From assembly GCF_014270105.1 (NCBI RefSeq), contig NZ_JACNMF010000004.1:62001-126000 (forward strand): a stretch of 64,000 nt of DNA, read 5' to 3'. Shown here in pieces: positions 30,337 through 39,239 of the stretch. Under the pieces are notes generated by a model, which was not told where the DNA came from, made no database searches, and saw nothing but the letters and a program-made list of their open reading frames with translations. The DNA is from Hyunsoonleella aquatilis. GTDB taxonomy: Bacteria > Bacteroidota > Bacteroidia > Flavobacteriales > Flavobacteriaceae. Every line of letters begins with the position of its first letter. Within the stretch, counting starts at the first letter, position 1. The translations under genes and the position numbers were made by a program.

Positions 30337-30368
30337 TTTGGTTTTTAGCGGAAATTATTGTACTATTG
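30337..30368 (+). promoter_or_regulatory. Putative promoter of the LytTR response regulator
   Basis: TTTG at 30337-30340, a 20-bp spacer, and TACTATTG at 30361-30368, close to the Bacteroidota consensus TTTG...TAnnTTTG, 32 bp upstream of the ATG. Confidence 0.45.
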
Positions 30369-30400
30369 TCGATATCTTAACCGAAATAATATAAAATGTT

Positions 30401-31096
30401 ATGACTTTAAACTGTGTAGTAGTAGACGATTCAGCGATACAACGTCTCTCCATAGTTAAGTTAGTCGAAAATCACCCTTCGCTTAACTTAATTGCCGAGT
30501 ACAGTAGCGCTCTCGAAACAAAAAATGGTTTAAATACGCATCAAGTAGACTTAATCTTTTTAGACATTGAAATGCCAGTGCTAAATGGTTTTGAACTTTT
30601 AGACGTATTGAACAAAAAACCCCAAATTATCTTTGTAACTGGCAAAACCGAATATGCATTTAAGGCATTCAACTATGATGCTACAGATTACTTGCACAAG
30701 CCAATTACTAAAGAACGTTTTAACACTTCCGTTGAGAAAGCTCTAGAACAACATAAATTGACATTGGATTTTCATGAGGAAGAAGGTGAGCATATTTTTG
30801 TAAAGAGCAATCTTAAGAAACGTAAAGTATACATTAAGGACATCAAATGGATTGAAGCCCTTGGTGATTATGTTAAACTGGTAACCGAGGAGACTAGCTT
30901 GGTTGTATTATCTACCATGAAAGCTTTTGAAGCGGAACTGCCAGAAAACAAATTTTTAAGAATCCACAAATCTTATATCGTTAATCTTGATAAAATTGAT
31001 AGGTTTAACAGTAAAAATGTGGAAGTTGGTGCTTACGAAATACCACTAAGCCGAAATAAGAAGACACAATTAGTAGATGCGTTAAATAACATTTAA
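30401..31096 (+). CDS. LytTR-family response regulator
   Basis: 231 residues: a receiver domain (about 1-120) with all key residues, the acidic pair D9/D10, phospho-acceptor D55 in FLDIEMP, T80 and K100 in LHKP, then a LytTR DNA-binding domain (about 130-231; VKSNLKKRKVYIKDIKWIEALGDYVKL, IHKSYIVNLDKI). Such regulators bind pairs of about 9-10 bp direct repeats two helical turns apart and usually work with a LytS/YehU-type histidine kinase, which is absent here, so this is an orphan regulator in its locus. Direct repeats of this architecture precede two surface-protein genes and an orphan promoter in this window, making it a candidate regulator of them (inference). It converges with priA, with a single base between the stops. 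Confidence 0.95.
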   Translation: MTLNCVVVDDSAIQRLSIVKLVENHPSLNLIAEYSSALETKNGLNTHQVDLIFLDIEMPVLNGFELLDVLNKKPQIIFVTGKTEYAFKAFNYDATDYLHKPITKERFNTSVEKALEQHKLTLDFHEEEGEHIFVKSNLKKRKVYIKDIKWIEALGDYVKLVTEETSLVVLSTMKAFEAELPENKFLRIHKSYIVNLDKIDRFNSKNVEVGAYEIPLSRNKKTQLVDALNNI

Positions 31097-31097
31097 A

Positions 31098-33548
31098 CTA
31101 GAAGTTATCGACATTTAAAACTATTTTAACCGCCCTAAAATCTTTTATACTGAAGAAGCTATTGTTAATTTTAATGATAGCTTCTTTTGTTTTTGATAAA
31201 GACTGTTTTTTAGGAATCTTTACCAGAATATTTTTATAGAACTGATTTCGAATTCGGGATATTGGTGGTGATTCCGGACCCAAAACATTATCGGCGAAAA
31301 CTTGTCTTAAGGATTTCCCCAACCAGATAGATGCAGTTTCTACCTTATTATAATCTTTATGTTTTAAAGTTATTTTAATCTGTTTATAAACCGGCGGGTA
31401 TTTATAATTGAACCGATCGTCCATTTGTTCCTTGAACATAGCCTCGTAATTATTGGACGACACCTGTTGTAAGATATTGTGATAGGGGTTATAAGTCTGC
31501 ACCAATACCTTACCGCGCTTATCCGTTCTCCCTGCCCTCCCCGATACTTGCATAATCAATTGAAAACTGCGCTCGTGAGCACGAAAATCCGGGAAGTTGA
31601 GCATATTATCGGCATTCATCACACCGACTAATTTTACATTTCTGAAATCCAATCCTTTGGTCAGCATCTGGGTTCCGACCAATATATCAATTTCTTGTTG
31701 TTCAAAAGCGGTAATAATTTTTTCGTAACCGTATTTTCCTCTAGTAGTATCCAAATCCATTCGGGCCACTTTATAATCGGGAAATAAAACTTTTACCTCC
31801 TCCTCTATCTGCTCGGTTCCGAAACCCTTGTTGTCCAGTTCTGGGCTGCCGCAAGCACTGCAAGTCGTGTGCATGGATGTGTTGTAACCACAATAATGAC
31901 AACGCAATTGATTGCGGTATTGATGATAGGTCAAACTAACATCACAATTCGGGCATTGGGGTGCATGTCCGCAGGTATTGCATTCGATAATTGGCGAAAA
32001 TCCACGACGGTTTTGAAACAAAATAATTTGATGCCCTTCGGAAAGGGTTTCCGTCATTTCCTGAATTAATCTATCACTAAAATGCCCTTTCATCAACTTT
32101 TTCTTGTGCTTGTCTTTGATATCCACTAATTCAATTTCTGGCATCAATACATCATTATAACGATATTTTAATTCCACAAAACCATATCGATTTTGTTGAG
32201 CATTAAAATAGCTTTCCAAGCTTGGAGTTGCTGATCCTAAAAGCACTTTGGTATTATGCATATTCCCCAAAACAATGGCCGAATCCCGTGCATGATAACG
32301 GGGCGCGGGGTCAAATTGTTTAAAAGATTGTTCATGTTCTTCATCAACAATAATTAATCCCAAACTTTTGAATGGTAAAAATATCGACGAACGGGCTCCC
32401 AAAACTATTTGTGCTTTCGGGGAGCTGTTCAATACATTGTACCAGGCCTCCACTCTTTCATGCGAAGAATATCTAGAATGAAACACTGCCACTTTCTCGC
32501 CAAAATAATTCTGTAAACGACTGACCAATTGGGTCGTCAATGCAATTTCGGGCAAAATATATAATACCTGTTTTCCGGATTGTAACACCTCTTCAATCAG
32601 CTTTACATAGATTTCAGTTTTTCCTGAGGATGTTACGCCATGCAACAGCACTGTATGGTGGTTCTCAAATTCGGATTTGACTTCGGATAAAGCTTTCTCT
32701 TGATGCTCGTTTAAATGTTTGGAATCTTCATTGGCCTCACCTGAATAAACCACCCTATCGGTTTGAATAAAATATTCTTCTAAAATGCCTTTATTTATCA
32801 GAGCCTTCACAACTGCCGAAGATGCGTCACTTTCAGCAGTCAATTCTGAAACTTTTATCGGTTTTTTGGTTTTTGAAGACAACATAAACAGAGCCATCAA
32901 TACCTGTCTTTGCTTGGGCGCTCGACTTAATTCCTCCAATAATTTTTGAAGTTCAATTTCCGATGAAAAATTTGAATCCAATTTTACATAGCGCACCAAT
33001 TTCGGCACATACTTTTCGAAAACCTCTTCATGAAGTGCAATGGCATTTTTTTCTATCAATCGGTTGATAACGGGCAATACGGATTTCTTGTCCAAAATAT
33101 TCATCACATCCTGCACTTTCAAAGAAGATTGATGGTGCAAGGCTTCATACACCAAAAACTCATCGTCCTTGAATTCACTGTCATTCAATTCAATATTGGT
33201 TTTCGAAATGATAGTTTCACTTTCAAGAATAAAGGCATTGGGCAAAGCGGCCCGCATCACATCGCCCAAAGTACACATGTAATATTTGGCAATCCATTCC
33301 CAAAATTTCAGCTGCGTTTCATTTACAAGAACAGATTCATCCAAGATTTGGTGGATATCCTTTGCATCATAAACTTGAGGTGCTTCGTTATGAATCCGAT
33401 ACACCAAAGCTGTGTAAATTTTAGATTTTCCGAAGGGCACAGAAACGCGCATGCCGGGTTTTAAAAAGTCAGCTTCAGCAGAAGTTATGCGATAGGTAAA
33501 GAGCTTTTGGAGCGGTATCGGGAGTATGGCTTCGATGAAATAGTGCAT
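31098..33548 (-). CDS. priA: Primosomal protein N' (replication restart helicase PriA)
   Basis: 816 residues, somewhat longer than the E. coli protein (about 730) as is usual in Bacteroidota. The N-terminal 3'-DNA-binding domain starts MHYFIEAILPIPLQKLFTY. The helicase core shows Walker A GVTSSGKTEIY, DEEH in IIVDEEHEQSF, GSATPSLESY, QNRRGF, the zinc-binding cluster CNTCGHAPQCPNCD...CHYCG...CSACG, and VGTQMLTKGLDF and SGRAGR. It reloads the replisome at stalled forks. The stop is 1 bp from that of the convergent response regulator gene. Confidence 0.97.
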   Translation of the reverse strand: MHYFIEAILPIPLQKLFTYRITSAEADFLKPGMRVSVPFGKSKIYTALVYRIHNEAPQVYDAKDIHQILDESVLVNETQLKFWEWIAKYYMCTLGDVMRAALPNAFILESETIISKTNIELNDSEFKDDEFLVYEALHHQSSLKVQDVMNILDKKSVLPVINRLIEKNAIALHEEVFEKYVPKLVRYVKLDSNFSSEIELQKLLEELSRAPKQRQVLMALFMLSSKTKKPIKVSELTAESDASSAVVKALINKGILEEYFIQTDRVVYSGEANEDSKHLNEHQEKALSEVKSEFENHHTVLLHGVTSSGKTEIYVKLIEEVLQSGKQVLYILPEIALTTQLVSRLQNYFGEKVAVFHSRYSSHERVEAWYNVLNSSPKAQIVLGARSSIFLPFKSLGLIIVDEEHEQSFKQFDPAPRYHARDSAIVLGNMHNTKVLLGSATPSLESYFNAQQNRYGFVELKYRYNDVLMPEIELVDIKDKHKKKLMKGHFSDRLIQEMTETLSEGHQIILFQNRRGFSPIIECNTCGHAPQCPNCDVSLTYHQYRNQLRCHYCGYNTSMHTTCSACGSPELDNKGFGTEQIEEEVKVLFPDYKVARMDLDTTRGKYGYEKIITAFEQQEIDILVGTQMLTKGLDFRNVKLVGVMNADNMLNFPDFRAHERSFQLIMQVSGRAGRTDKRGKVLVQTYNPYHNILQQVSSNNYEAMFKEQMDDRFNYKYPPVYKQIKITLKHKDYNKVETASIWLGKSLRQVFADNVLGPESPPISRIRNQFYKNILVKIPKKQSLSKTKEAIIKINNSFFSIKDFRAVKIVLNVDNF

Positions 33549-33617
33549 TCTTCAAAAATAATGCAATCCCGCAAAACTTTTAACAACAAAAAAGACCTCA
33601 AACGCAAAATAATATAT

Positions 33618-34208
33618 CTATTGCTCTACGATCTTGACATTTTCAAATGTTCCCTCAGAAATCACATAAGCCTGAATCTCCCCATTTACTAGGGTTTGGG
33701 CGGTGAAACTGAATATACCCGAAGCCACCTTATTGGTGTAATCAAGTTTATTAATTTTAATGTAAGCCGTATTTGTATCATCCGTGGTGGCATTTACTAC
33801 TGCGTTATTCAAAGCCTTGTCATTAGCTTGGTAAATACCCCTCATACCAGTTAATCCTGACTCTAAATTTGATAAATTCCACTCCACACCTTCCTTCAAG
33901 TCTTCCTCTGCGCCATAATAGGCGAATAATGAAATGGCCTCGTTATCGATTACAAAAATAGTTTCAGTAACGCCGATCAACCTTAAACGATGAGTTTCAA
34001 TTACCTTGTCTATAAAAAGGGACGCATTTTTATATGGTATTTCGATAAGATTTCCATTAACTTTTGCAGTCATAACAATGGCACTCTCTTTTTCATCCTC
34101 TGTCATCTCAATATCTTCTAACTCATCGAGTGCATCAAGGGCGTCCTTAACTTCACAACTAAAAATCACAAAACACATCGCTGTTAAAAACAATATCTTT
34201 AATTTCAT
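33618..34208 (-). CDS. Putative lipoprotein, DUF6252-like
   Basis: 196 residues with a lipoprotein signal (MKLKILFLTAMCFVIFSC, lipidated Cys at about 18), then an acidic spacer and a beta-rich domain starting AKVNGNLIEI. The pattern of an opening VNG strand, and later GEIQAYVISEGTFENV at the end, resembles the calycin-like lipoproteins grouped as DUF6252 in Flavobacteriia. Function unknown; location would be the outer or inner membrane, periplasmic or surface side. It lies between priA and the YihY-like gene on the same strand, with about 70 and 110 nt spacing. Confidence 0.6.
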   Translation of the reverse strand: MKLKILFLTAMCFVIFSCEVKDALDALDELEDIEMTEDEKESAIVMTAKVNGNLIEIPYKNASLFIDKVIETHRLRLIGVTETIFVIDNEAISLFAYYGAEEDLKEGVEWNLSNLESGLTGMRGIYQANDKALNNAVVNATTDDTNTAYIKINKLDYTNKVASGIFSFTAQTLVNGEIQAYVISEGTFENVKIVEQ

Positions 34209-34318
34209 AGAAATATTTTGGTTTAAAAATTACAGAAAAAACACTATCAATTTGTAAATATTTTATCGTTTCAAAAATAAAAAAATATCCAACTTTCTTA
34301 AATTTTATGGGTCTTATT

Positions 34319-35263
34319 TTATGTTTTAGGACGTTTCTTCAAAAATTGTAAAGATGCATTTAGCTCATAGCCCAATAGCAAAATATTGGAATTCAACCAC
34401 AAATACAAAAGCAATATCAAAAGTGCTCCGATAGAGCCATAGAGCTTATTATACTGACTGAAATTTTCGATATATACCCCGAATAAGTAAGACGTCAAAA
34501 TGATTAAAAGTGTTGTTAACAATGCACCTATTGAAAAGAACCGGGATTCCCTTCCTTCTTTAGTTCCAAAATAATACAAGGTGGCTGTTGCGATATACAC
34601 CATGACCACAAAAAACATGTATTTTGCAAAAATAATCCAACCCAATCCACTATCTTCTGCCAGTACTTCCCCACTTAAGCTTTCATACAACGGTTTTAGA
34701 ATATAGATTTGAAAATATCCGAATACGGCCACGGTAAGCAACACTAAAAACGCCAAAATTAAAGCTATTCCAAAGGCATATAGGTACTGCTGAAATACAT
34801 TTCTTGTTAACTGTTCGTGATAGGAGTTTTCAAAGCCAGAGAATACAGCATTTACGCCATTGGCCATCAACAACATTGACAATAAAAACACAGATGATAT
34901 CAGACCTCCTCCTCCACTGTTATTTATATTTTCAAAAATATTCGAAAAAAAGAAATCAGATGTTTGGGGCGGTAAAATAGAATTTAAAAAACCCATAAAT
35001 TCCATTTGGAAATTATCGATAGGGATATAGGGAATCAAAATAATGACAAACAATAAAAATGGGAAAATGGCCGTAAAAAAGCTGAAGGCAATGGCACTTG
35101 CCCTGGTCGTTAATGCCCCTTTAACAATGCCCAAAACATAAAGCTCCAACAAGTCATAGATAGAAAGTCCCTCAAGGCCGGGCAATTTAATTCTTGTTAA
35201 AAAACGAACCAAAATATTAATAACCGGAATAGCTTCCAGTCTATCACGAATAGGTTTTGCCAT
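34319..35263 (-). CDS. YihY/BrkB family inner membrane protein
   Basis: 314 residues with about six membrane segments. The family marks are seen: AIAFSFFTAIFPFLLFVII in the first segment region, IPIDNFQMEFMGFLNSILP, GGLISSVFLLSMLLMANGV, and the last segments GALLTTLLIILTSYLFGVYI and LYGSIGALLILLLYLWLNS. The family (formerly called ribonuclease BN in error) has no agreed biochemical role; transport or envelope functions have been suggested. It stands alone, upstream of the lipoprotein gene. Confidence 0.88.
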   Translation of the reverse strand: MAKPIRDRLEAIPVINILVRFLTRIKLPGLEGLSIYDLLELYVLGIVKGALTTRASAIAFSFFTAIFPFLLFVIILIPYIPIDNFQMEFMGFLNSILPPQTSDFFFSNIFENINNSGGGGLISSVFLLSMLLMANGVNAVFSGFENSYHEQLTRNVFQQYLYAFGIALILAFLVLLTVAVFGYFQIYILKPLYESLSGEVLAEDSGLGWIIFAKYMFFVVMVYIATATLYYFGTKEGRESRFFSIGALLTTLLIILTSYLFGVYIENFSQYNKLYGSIGALLILLLYLWLNSNILLLGYELNASLQFLKKRPKT

Positions 35264-35530
35264 TAATGGAAACGGATTTACTGTTTCAACTTACGTGATG
35301 CAAGTTATACCAAAAAAACCAAAAAATACAATTAATCTGCTCGTTCATTTCTTCTATTATTTCATTGAAAAAATACTTACGTAGCCATTGCTATGCAAGC
35401 ATTTTTCAGCTTCATAAGAAAAGAAAGCAACTGCCCATCTTATATTGCATTTTCTAATTTATTTGGTATTAAAAATAAGTAGCACTAAAGCGCATTTGTT
35501 ACTTAAATAAAAGGAATACTTCCTATCTGT

Positions 35531-36388
35531 TTAGACTGCCTTTAAGCTCAAGTCCATATTGTGAACAGAATGGGTCAGCGCACCACAGGAAATAAAGTCC
35601 ACGCCACATTCTGCATAATGTCTTACAGTAGTTTCATTTATGTTTCCAGAGGATTCCGTGAGGCACTTGTTTCCGATTAGTTCAACCGCTTTTTTAGTGT
35701 CCTCATAGTCAAAATTATCGATCAAAATACGATAGATGCCATCACTTTTTAAAATCTCCTCAACCTCGGTCAAATCCCTGGCTTCTACCATGATTTTCAA
35801 ATCCTTTCCTGTTGTTGCAAGGTATTCCTTCGTCATATCTATGGCTTTGGTGATGCCACCGGCAAAATCGATGTGGTTATCCTTCAACATAATCATATCA
35901 TAAAGCGCGAATCTATGGTTTTCACCTCCACCGATTTTTACCGCCCATTTTTCCAGGACACGTATGCCCGGTGTGGTTTTTCGGGTGTCCAAAATTTGTG
36001 TTTTCGTACCTTTTAAAAGGGTGACAAATCGTCTAGTTTTAGTGGCAATTGCACTCATACGTTGCATGGCATTGAGTACCGTTCTTTCCGCTTTTAAAAT
36101 GGATTGCGCAGGCCCCTCAACATACAATACGATGTCGCCATAGGATACCGGTGTCCCATCTTCAATTTTAATTTCTACCCTAAGTTTTTTGTCCACGTAT
36201 TCAAACACACGCTTTGCGAAAGCTACTCCCGCAATTACGCCCTTGTCCTTTACCAACAATTTTGCCCTTCCTCTTGCATTTTCTGGAATACAGGCCAACG
36301 AACTATGGTCGCCATCGCCAACATCCTCTCTTATAGCGTTTTCGATGATGAATGCTACTTCTTTTTCAAAATATTCTTTGGTAATCAT
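35531..36388 (-). CDS. nadC: Nicotinate-nucleotide pyrophosphorylase (carboxylating)
   Basis: 285 residues from the ATG at 36386-36388 (MITKEYFEKEVAFI); a TTG 18 nt upstream is in frame but less likely. The enzyme makes nicotinate mononucleotide from quinolinate and PRPP in de novo NAD synthesis. Landmarks: REDVGDGDHSSLA, RTVLNAMQRMSAIAT, ILDTRKTTPGIRVLEKWAV, GGGENHRFALYDMIMLKDNH, MVEARDLTEVEEIL and the C-terminal DFISCGALTHSVHNMDLSLK. All substrate-binding Arg/Lys/His segments are present. nadA/nadB are not in the window. Confidence 0.97.
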   Translation of the reverse strand: MITKEYFEKEVAFIIENAIREDVGDGDHSSLACIPENARGRAKLLVKDKGVIAGVAFAKRVFEYVDKKLRVEIKIEDGTPVSYGDIVLYVEGPAQSILKAERTVLNAMQRMSAIATKTRRFVTLLKGTKTQILDTRKTTPGIRVLEKWAVKIGGGENHRFALYDMIMLKDNHIDFAGGITKAIDMTKEYLATTGKDLKIMVEARDLTEVEEILKSDGIYRILIDNFDYEDTKKAVELIGNKCLTESSGNINETTVRHYAECGVDFISCGALTHSVHNMDLSLKAV

Positions 36389-36498
36389 ACTAGGGAATTT
36401 GCGCAAAAATAATAAATGGAACTGGAAATTACGAATTTTTTAGTTTTTAAGACTTATAATATGAATATCGTAAAAAATGAAATTGTAATTTTGGGGCT

Positions 36499-36972
36499 AT
36501 GACCATAAAATTACTTGCCATTGGCAAAACTGATAATAAGGAACTTATAGAGCTAATCGAACTTTACATGCAGAGGCTTGGGCATTATGTAAAGTTTGAA
36601 TTTGACATCATTCCCGATTTAAAAAAGACGAAACATCTCAGCGAAAATGAACAAAAACAGAAGGAAGGCGAACTCATTTTAAAGCAGATTAACTCAACAG
36701 ACGTTTTGGTGCTTTTAGATGAAAACGGCAAACAATTAGATTCCATTGCATTTTCAAAACATCTACAAAAACACATGAATTCGGGCATCAAACAATTGGT
36801 GTATGCTATTGGGGGACCTTATGGATTTTCTGAAGACGTTTATAAAAAGGCGAATGGGAAACTATCATTATCCAAAATGACATTTTCCCATCAAATGGTG
36901 CGCTTATTTTTTGTGGAGCAGTTATATCGAGGGTTCACAATTTTGAGGAACGAACCGTATCATCATCGGTAA
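36499..36972 (+). CDS. rlmH: 23S rRNA (pseudouridine1915-N3)-methyltransferase
   Basis: 157 residues, the usual length of the small SPOUT enzyme. It methylates pseudouridine 1915 of helix 69 in 23S rRNA, using SAM bound in a C-terminal trefoil knot. Visible marks: the start MTIKLLAIGKTDNKELIELI, VLLDENGKQLDSIAFS, YAIGGPYGFSEDVYKKA, LSLSKMTFSHQMVRLFFVEQLYRG and the end EPYHHR. Divergent from nadC, with about 110 bp between starts. Confidence 0.97.
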   Translation: MTIKLLAIGKTDNKELIELIELYMQRLGHYVKFEFDIIPDLKKTKHLSENEQKQKEGELILKQINSTDVLVLLDENGKQLDSIAFSKHLQKHMNSGIKQLVYAIGGPYGFSEDVYKKANGKLSLSKMTFSHQMVRLFFVEQLYRGFTILRNEPYHHR

Positions 36973-37014
36973 GCGATCAATTAACAGTCAAAGTCAGTAA
37001 TACTTAATCAAAGA

Positions 37015-37060
37015 CAAAAAAAATGGCCAAAAACACTAATGTTCAGGCCATCTTTTTATT
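37015..37060. terminator. Shared terminator between rlmH and the HPF gene
   Basis: ATGGCC (37023-37028) and GGCCAT (37046-37051) form a short stem with A-run before and T-run after, so it can act in both directions between the convergent genes. Confidence 0.5.
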
Positions 37061-37079
37061 CTCTGTTTACCATCAATAT

Positions 37080-37379
37080 TTAATGCGTCTTAAAAACCTG
37101 CTTACGCTTTTTAAGCTGTCGGTCTAAATCTTTAATGGTTTCTCTAACTGAAACTTCAAAATTATGTTCGTTTGACGTGGCATATATTCTAGGCCCCGGA
37201 AGGCTCAATTCAATATTACATATTTTCCCTGCATCATGGTCTTTTTCGTCCTGTTTAAAGTACACTATGGCACCTATCAAAAATTCGTATTTATTAAACA
37301 ATTTACCTAATTTTTCTTCAGCGAAACCAGAAAGAGTTTCACTTACATCTACATCTACATACTGAAAATTTACTGTCAT
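37080..37379 (-). CDS. hpf: Ribosome hibernation promoting factor, short type
   Basis: 99 residues of the HPF/RaiA family. The start MTVNFQYVDVDVSETLSGFAEEKL and the C-terminal VSVRETIKDLDRQLKKRK fit the beta-alpha-beta-beta-beta-alpha fold that sits in the A- and P-site region of the 30S subunit in resting cells. It lacks the C-terminal dimerisation domain of long HPF, so by itself it is of the short type. Convergent with rlmH. Confidence 0.9.
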   Translation of the reverse strand: MTVNFQYVDVDVSETLSGFAEEKLGKLFNKYEFLIGAIVYFKQDEKDHDAGKICNIELSLPGPRIYATSNEHNFEVSVRETIKDLDRQLKKRKQVFKTH

Positions 37380-37484
37380 AATCCGTTTTCTTTTAATTGT
37401 TAATTCTTATCTAAAAATAGTGGTTTCTTGCAAAAGAGGACAGAACAAAAGTCATAAAATAGTTATAAAATTTCACAACCTTTA

Positions 37485-38495
37485 CTATTCAAGGATCTCT
37501 ATTTGCTTTAAAACTTGAGATTTTGTTACCACATAAGGTTTATTGTTTCTGATAGCTTGAAAAACGTCTTCAAAAATATTCAAGTAGGTAGACCGTAGGG
37601 AGGGAATTTTTTCTTGTACTTTGTTAATCCCATTTTCATAATAAGTCAGTATACCTTCCTTATCATCTGCCTCAATACCATACAACGGATCATTGGGTTT
37701 TATTCCCGCTTGTATTTGATCTTCTTGCACATCTGTCCGCTCCTTTACGTAAGCACCATTTTTTCCGTATAAAACGAACGCTGGCATAGGATCAGCAACC
37801 AAGAGACTTGCGGTGATACATACATGCAACCCGCTAGGATACTTTAGGTGTACGCATGCGTAATCATCCACTAGGGTATTGGGCCTAAATTGTCCTGAAG
37901 ATTTATGCCATGCTATCGGGTCACCAAATAAGGAAATCGCCGCATCAATAACATGAGATCCTAAATTATACAAAACACCATTTCCTGGAACGGGGGACTC
38001 TTTAGAGGGATTATCACTCAGCGCATAAACATACCTGTCATATCTAAAATGTACTTCTATTAAATCACCCAGTTTACCTGATTCTAAAACATTTTTCACT
38101 GATAAATAATCGCTGTCATAGCGCCTATTCTGATATGGCAAAATAAGGCGATTATGCTTTTCAGCTGCTTCATAAAGTGTTTTGGCTTCATCTAAAGTTA
38201 CAGTGAATGGTTTTTCCATAACAACATGCTTTCCCGATTGGATTACTTTTAATCCAAGCTCAAAATGCGTGGCACTTGGTGTATTCACAATAACAAGTTC
38301 AATCTCAGGATCATTTAAAAATGCATCAATTGAATCATAACTTATAATATTTGGATATTCTAACTTAGCTTTCTTTTTTGTACGTTCTAAAACAGCATAC
38401 AAATCAAATCCGGAATGTAATTCTAAAAACGGACAATGAAATTGGCTTCCTGATTTTCCGTACGATAAAACTCCTGTTTTTATGCTTTGTTTCAT
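37485..38495 (-). CDS. Gfo/Idh/MocA family oxidoreductase
   Basis: 336 residues. The N-terminal Rossmann part has GVLSYGKSGSQFHCPFLE, the variant nucleotide loop of the YdgJ/YhhX-type subgroup, then NTPSATHFELGLKVIQSGKHVVMEKPFTV, with the catalytic lysine in EKP. The C-terminal substrate domain shows FRYDRYVY and LYNLGSHVIDAAISLFG with the usual catalytic-face histidine. These enzymes oxidise or reduce hydroxyl groups of sugars or inositols with NAD(P); the substrate is not evident from the sequence. It stands alone, and the protein ends about 10 residues earlier than typical relatives (KQIEILE). Confidence 0.9.
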   Translation of the reverse strand: MKQSIKTGVLSYGKSGSQFHCPFLELHSGFDLYAVLERTKKKAKLEYPNIISYDSIDAFLNDPEIELVIVNTPSATHFELGLKVIQSGKHVVMEKPFTVTLDEAKTLYEAAEKHNRLILPYQNRRYDSDYLSVKNVLESGKLGDLIEVHFRYDRYVYALSDNPSKESPVPGNGVLYNLGSHVIDAAISLFGDPIAWHKSSGQFRPNTLVDDYACVHLKYPSGLHVCITASLLVADPMPAFVLYGKNGAYVKERTDVQEDQIQAGIKPNDPLYGIEADDKEGILTYYENGINKVQEKIPSLRSTYLNIFEDVFQAIRNNKPYVVTKSQVLKQIEILE

Positions 38496-38604
38496 TTGAA
38501 TGGTTTTAGGTTTGATTTTTATTGAATTATTCCATAAACTAATTTAGTACTTTTTATATGAATCATTATAATTGTACTTTTAGTTTCATTTTTTAATTGA
38601 TATA

Positions 38605-39183
38605 ATGCAACTTGTTTTTGCCACAAATAATCAAAATAAACTTAAGGAGGTACAAGCTTTAATACCTAAAAACATTCGGTTATTAAGTTTGAAGGATATA
38701 GGGTGTTTTGAGGACATTCCAGAAACCCAAGACACCATTGAAGGCAACGCCGTCCAAAAAGCAGAATTCATCAAGGAAAACTATGGTTTTGATTGCTTTG
38801 CCGATGATACCGGGCTGGAGGTAAATGCTCTTAACGGAGCACCTGGGGTATATTCAGCAAGATATGCCGGGGCGCAACGTGACGCCAACGACAATATGGA
38901 TTTATTGCTAAAAAATCTACAGAACAAATCAGATCGCACCGCGCAATTTAAAACTGTTATCGCTTTATACCTAAATGAAAAACTTCACATATTTACGGGT
39001 ATTTGTAAAGGTGAAATTACTTCAGAAAAAAAAGGAGAGAAAGGATTTGGCTACGACCCTATTTTTAAACCGGAAGGGCACGACATGACCTTTGCCGAAA
39101 TGGATTTAAAACTAAAAAACGATATTGGCCATCGTGGGAAAGCAGTTCAAAAACTCACCTCATTCTTAGGCAAAGTAGACTAA
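38605..39183 (+). CDS. rdgB: Non-canonical purine NTP pyrophosphatase (RdgB/HAM1)
   Basis: 192 residues. Hydrolyses dITP, ITP and XTP to the monophosphates, keeping deaminated purines out of DNA and RNA. Family marks: [66 protein letters not shown] and [10 protein letters not shown]. First gene of a plus-strand series rdgB, RelA/SpoT, fur, purA; 56 nt precede the next start. Confidence 0.96.
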   Translation: MQLVFATNNQNKLKEVQALIPKNIRLLSLKDIGCFEDIPETQDTIEGNAVQKAEFIKENYGFDCFADDTGLEVNALNGAPGVYSARYAGAQRDANDNMDLLLKNLQNKSDRTAQFKTVIALYLNEKLHIFTGICKGEITSEKKGEKGFGYDPIFKPEGHDMTFAEMDLKLKNDIGHRGKAVQKLTSFLGKVD

Positions 39184-39239
39184 GAAAAAAGTTAAACATC
39201 TGTATTGGCTATTAATATTGTTTGCATTATTTTTATTCG

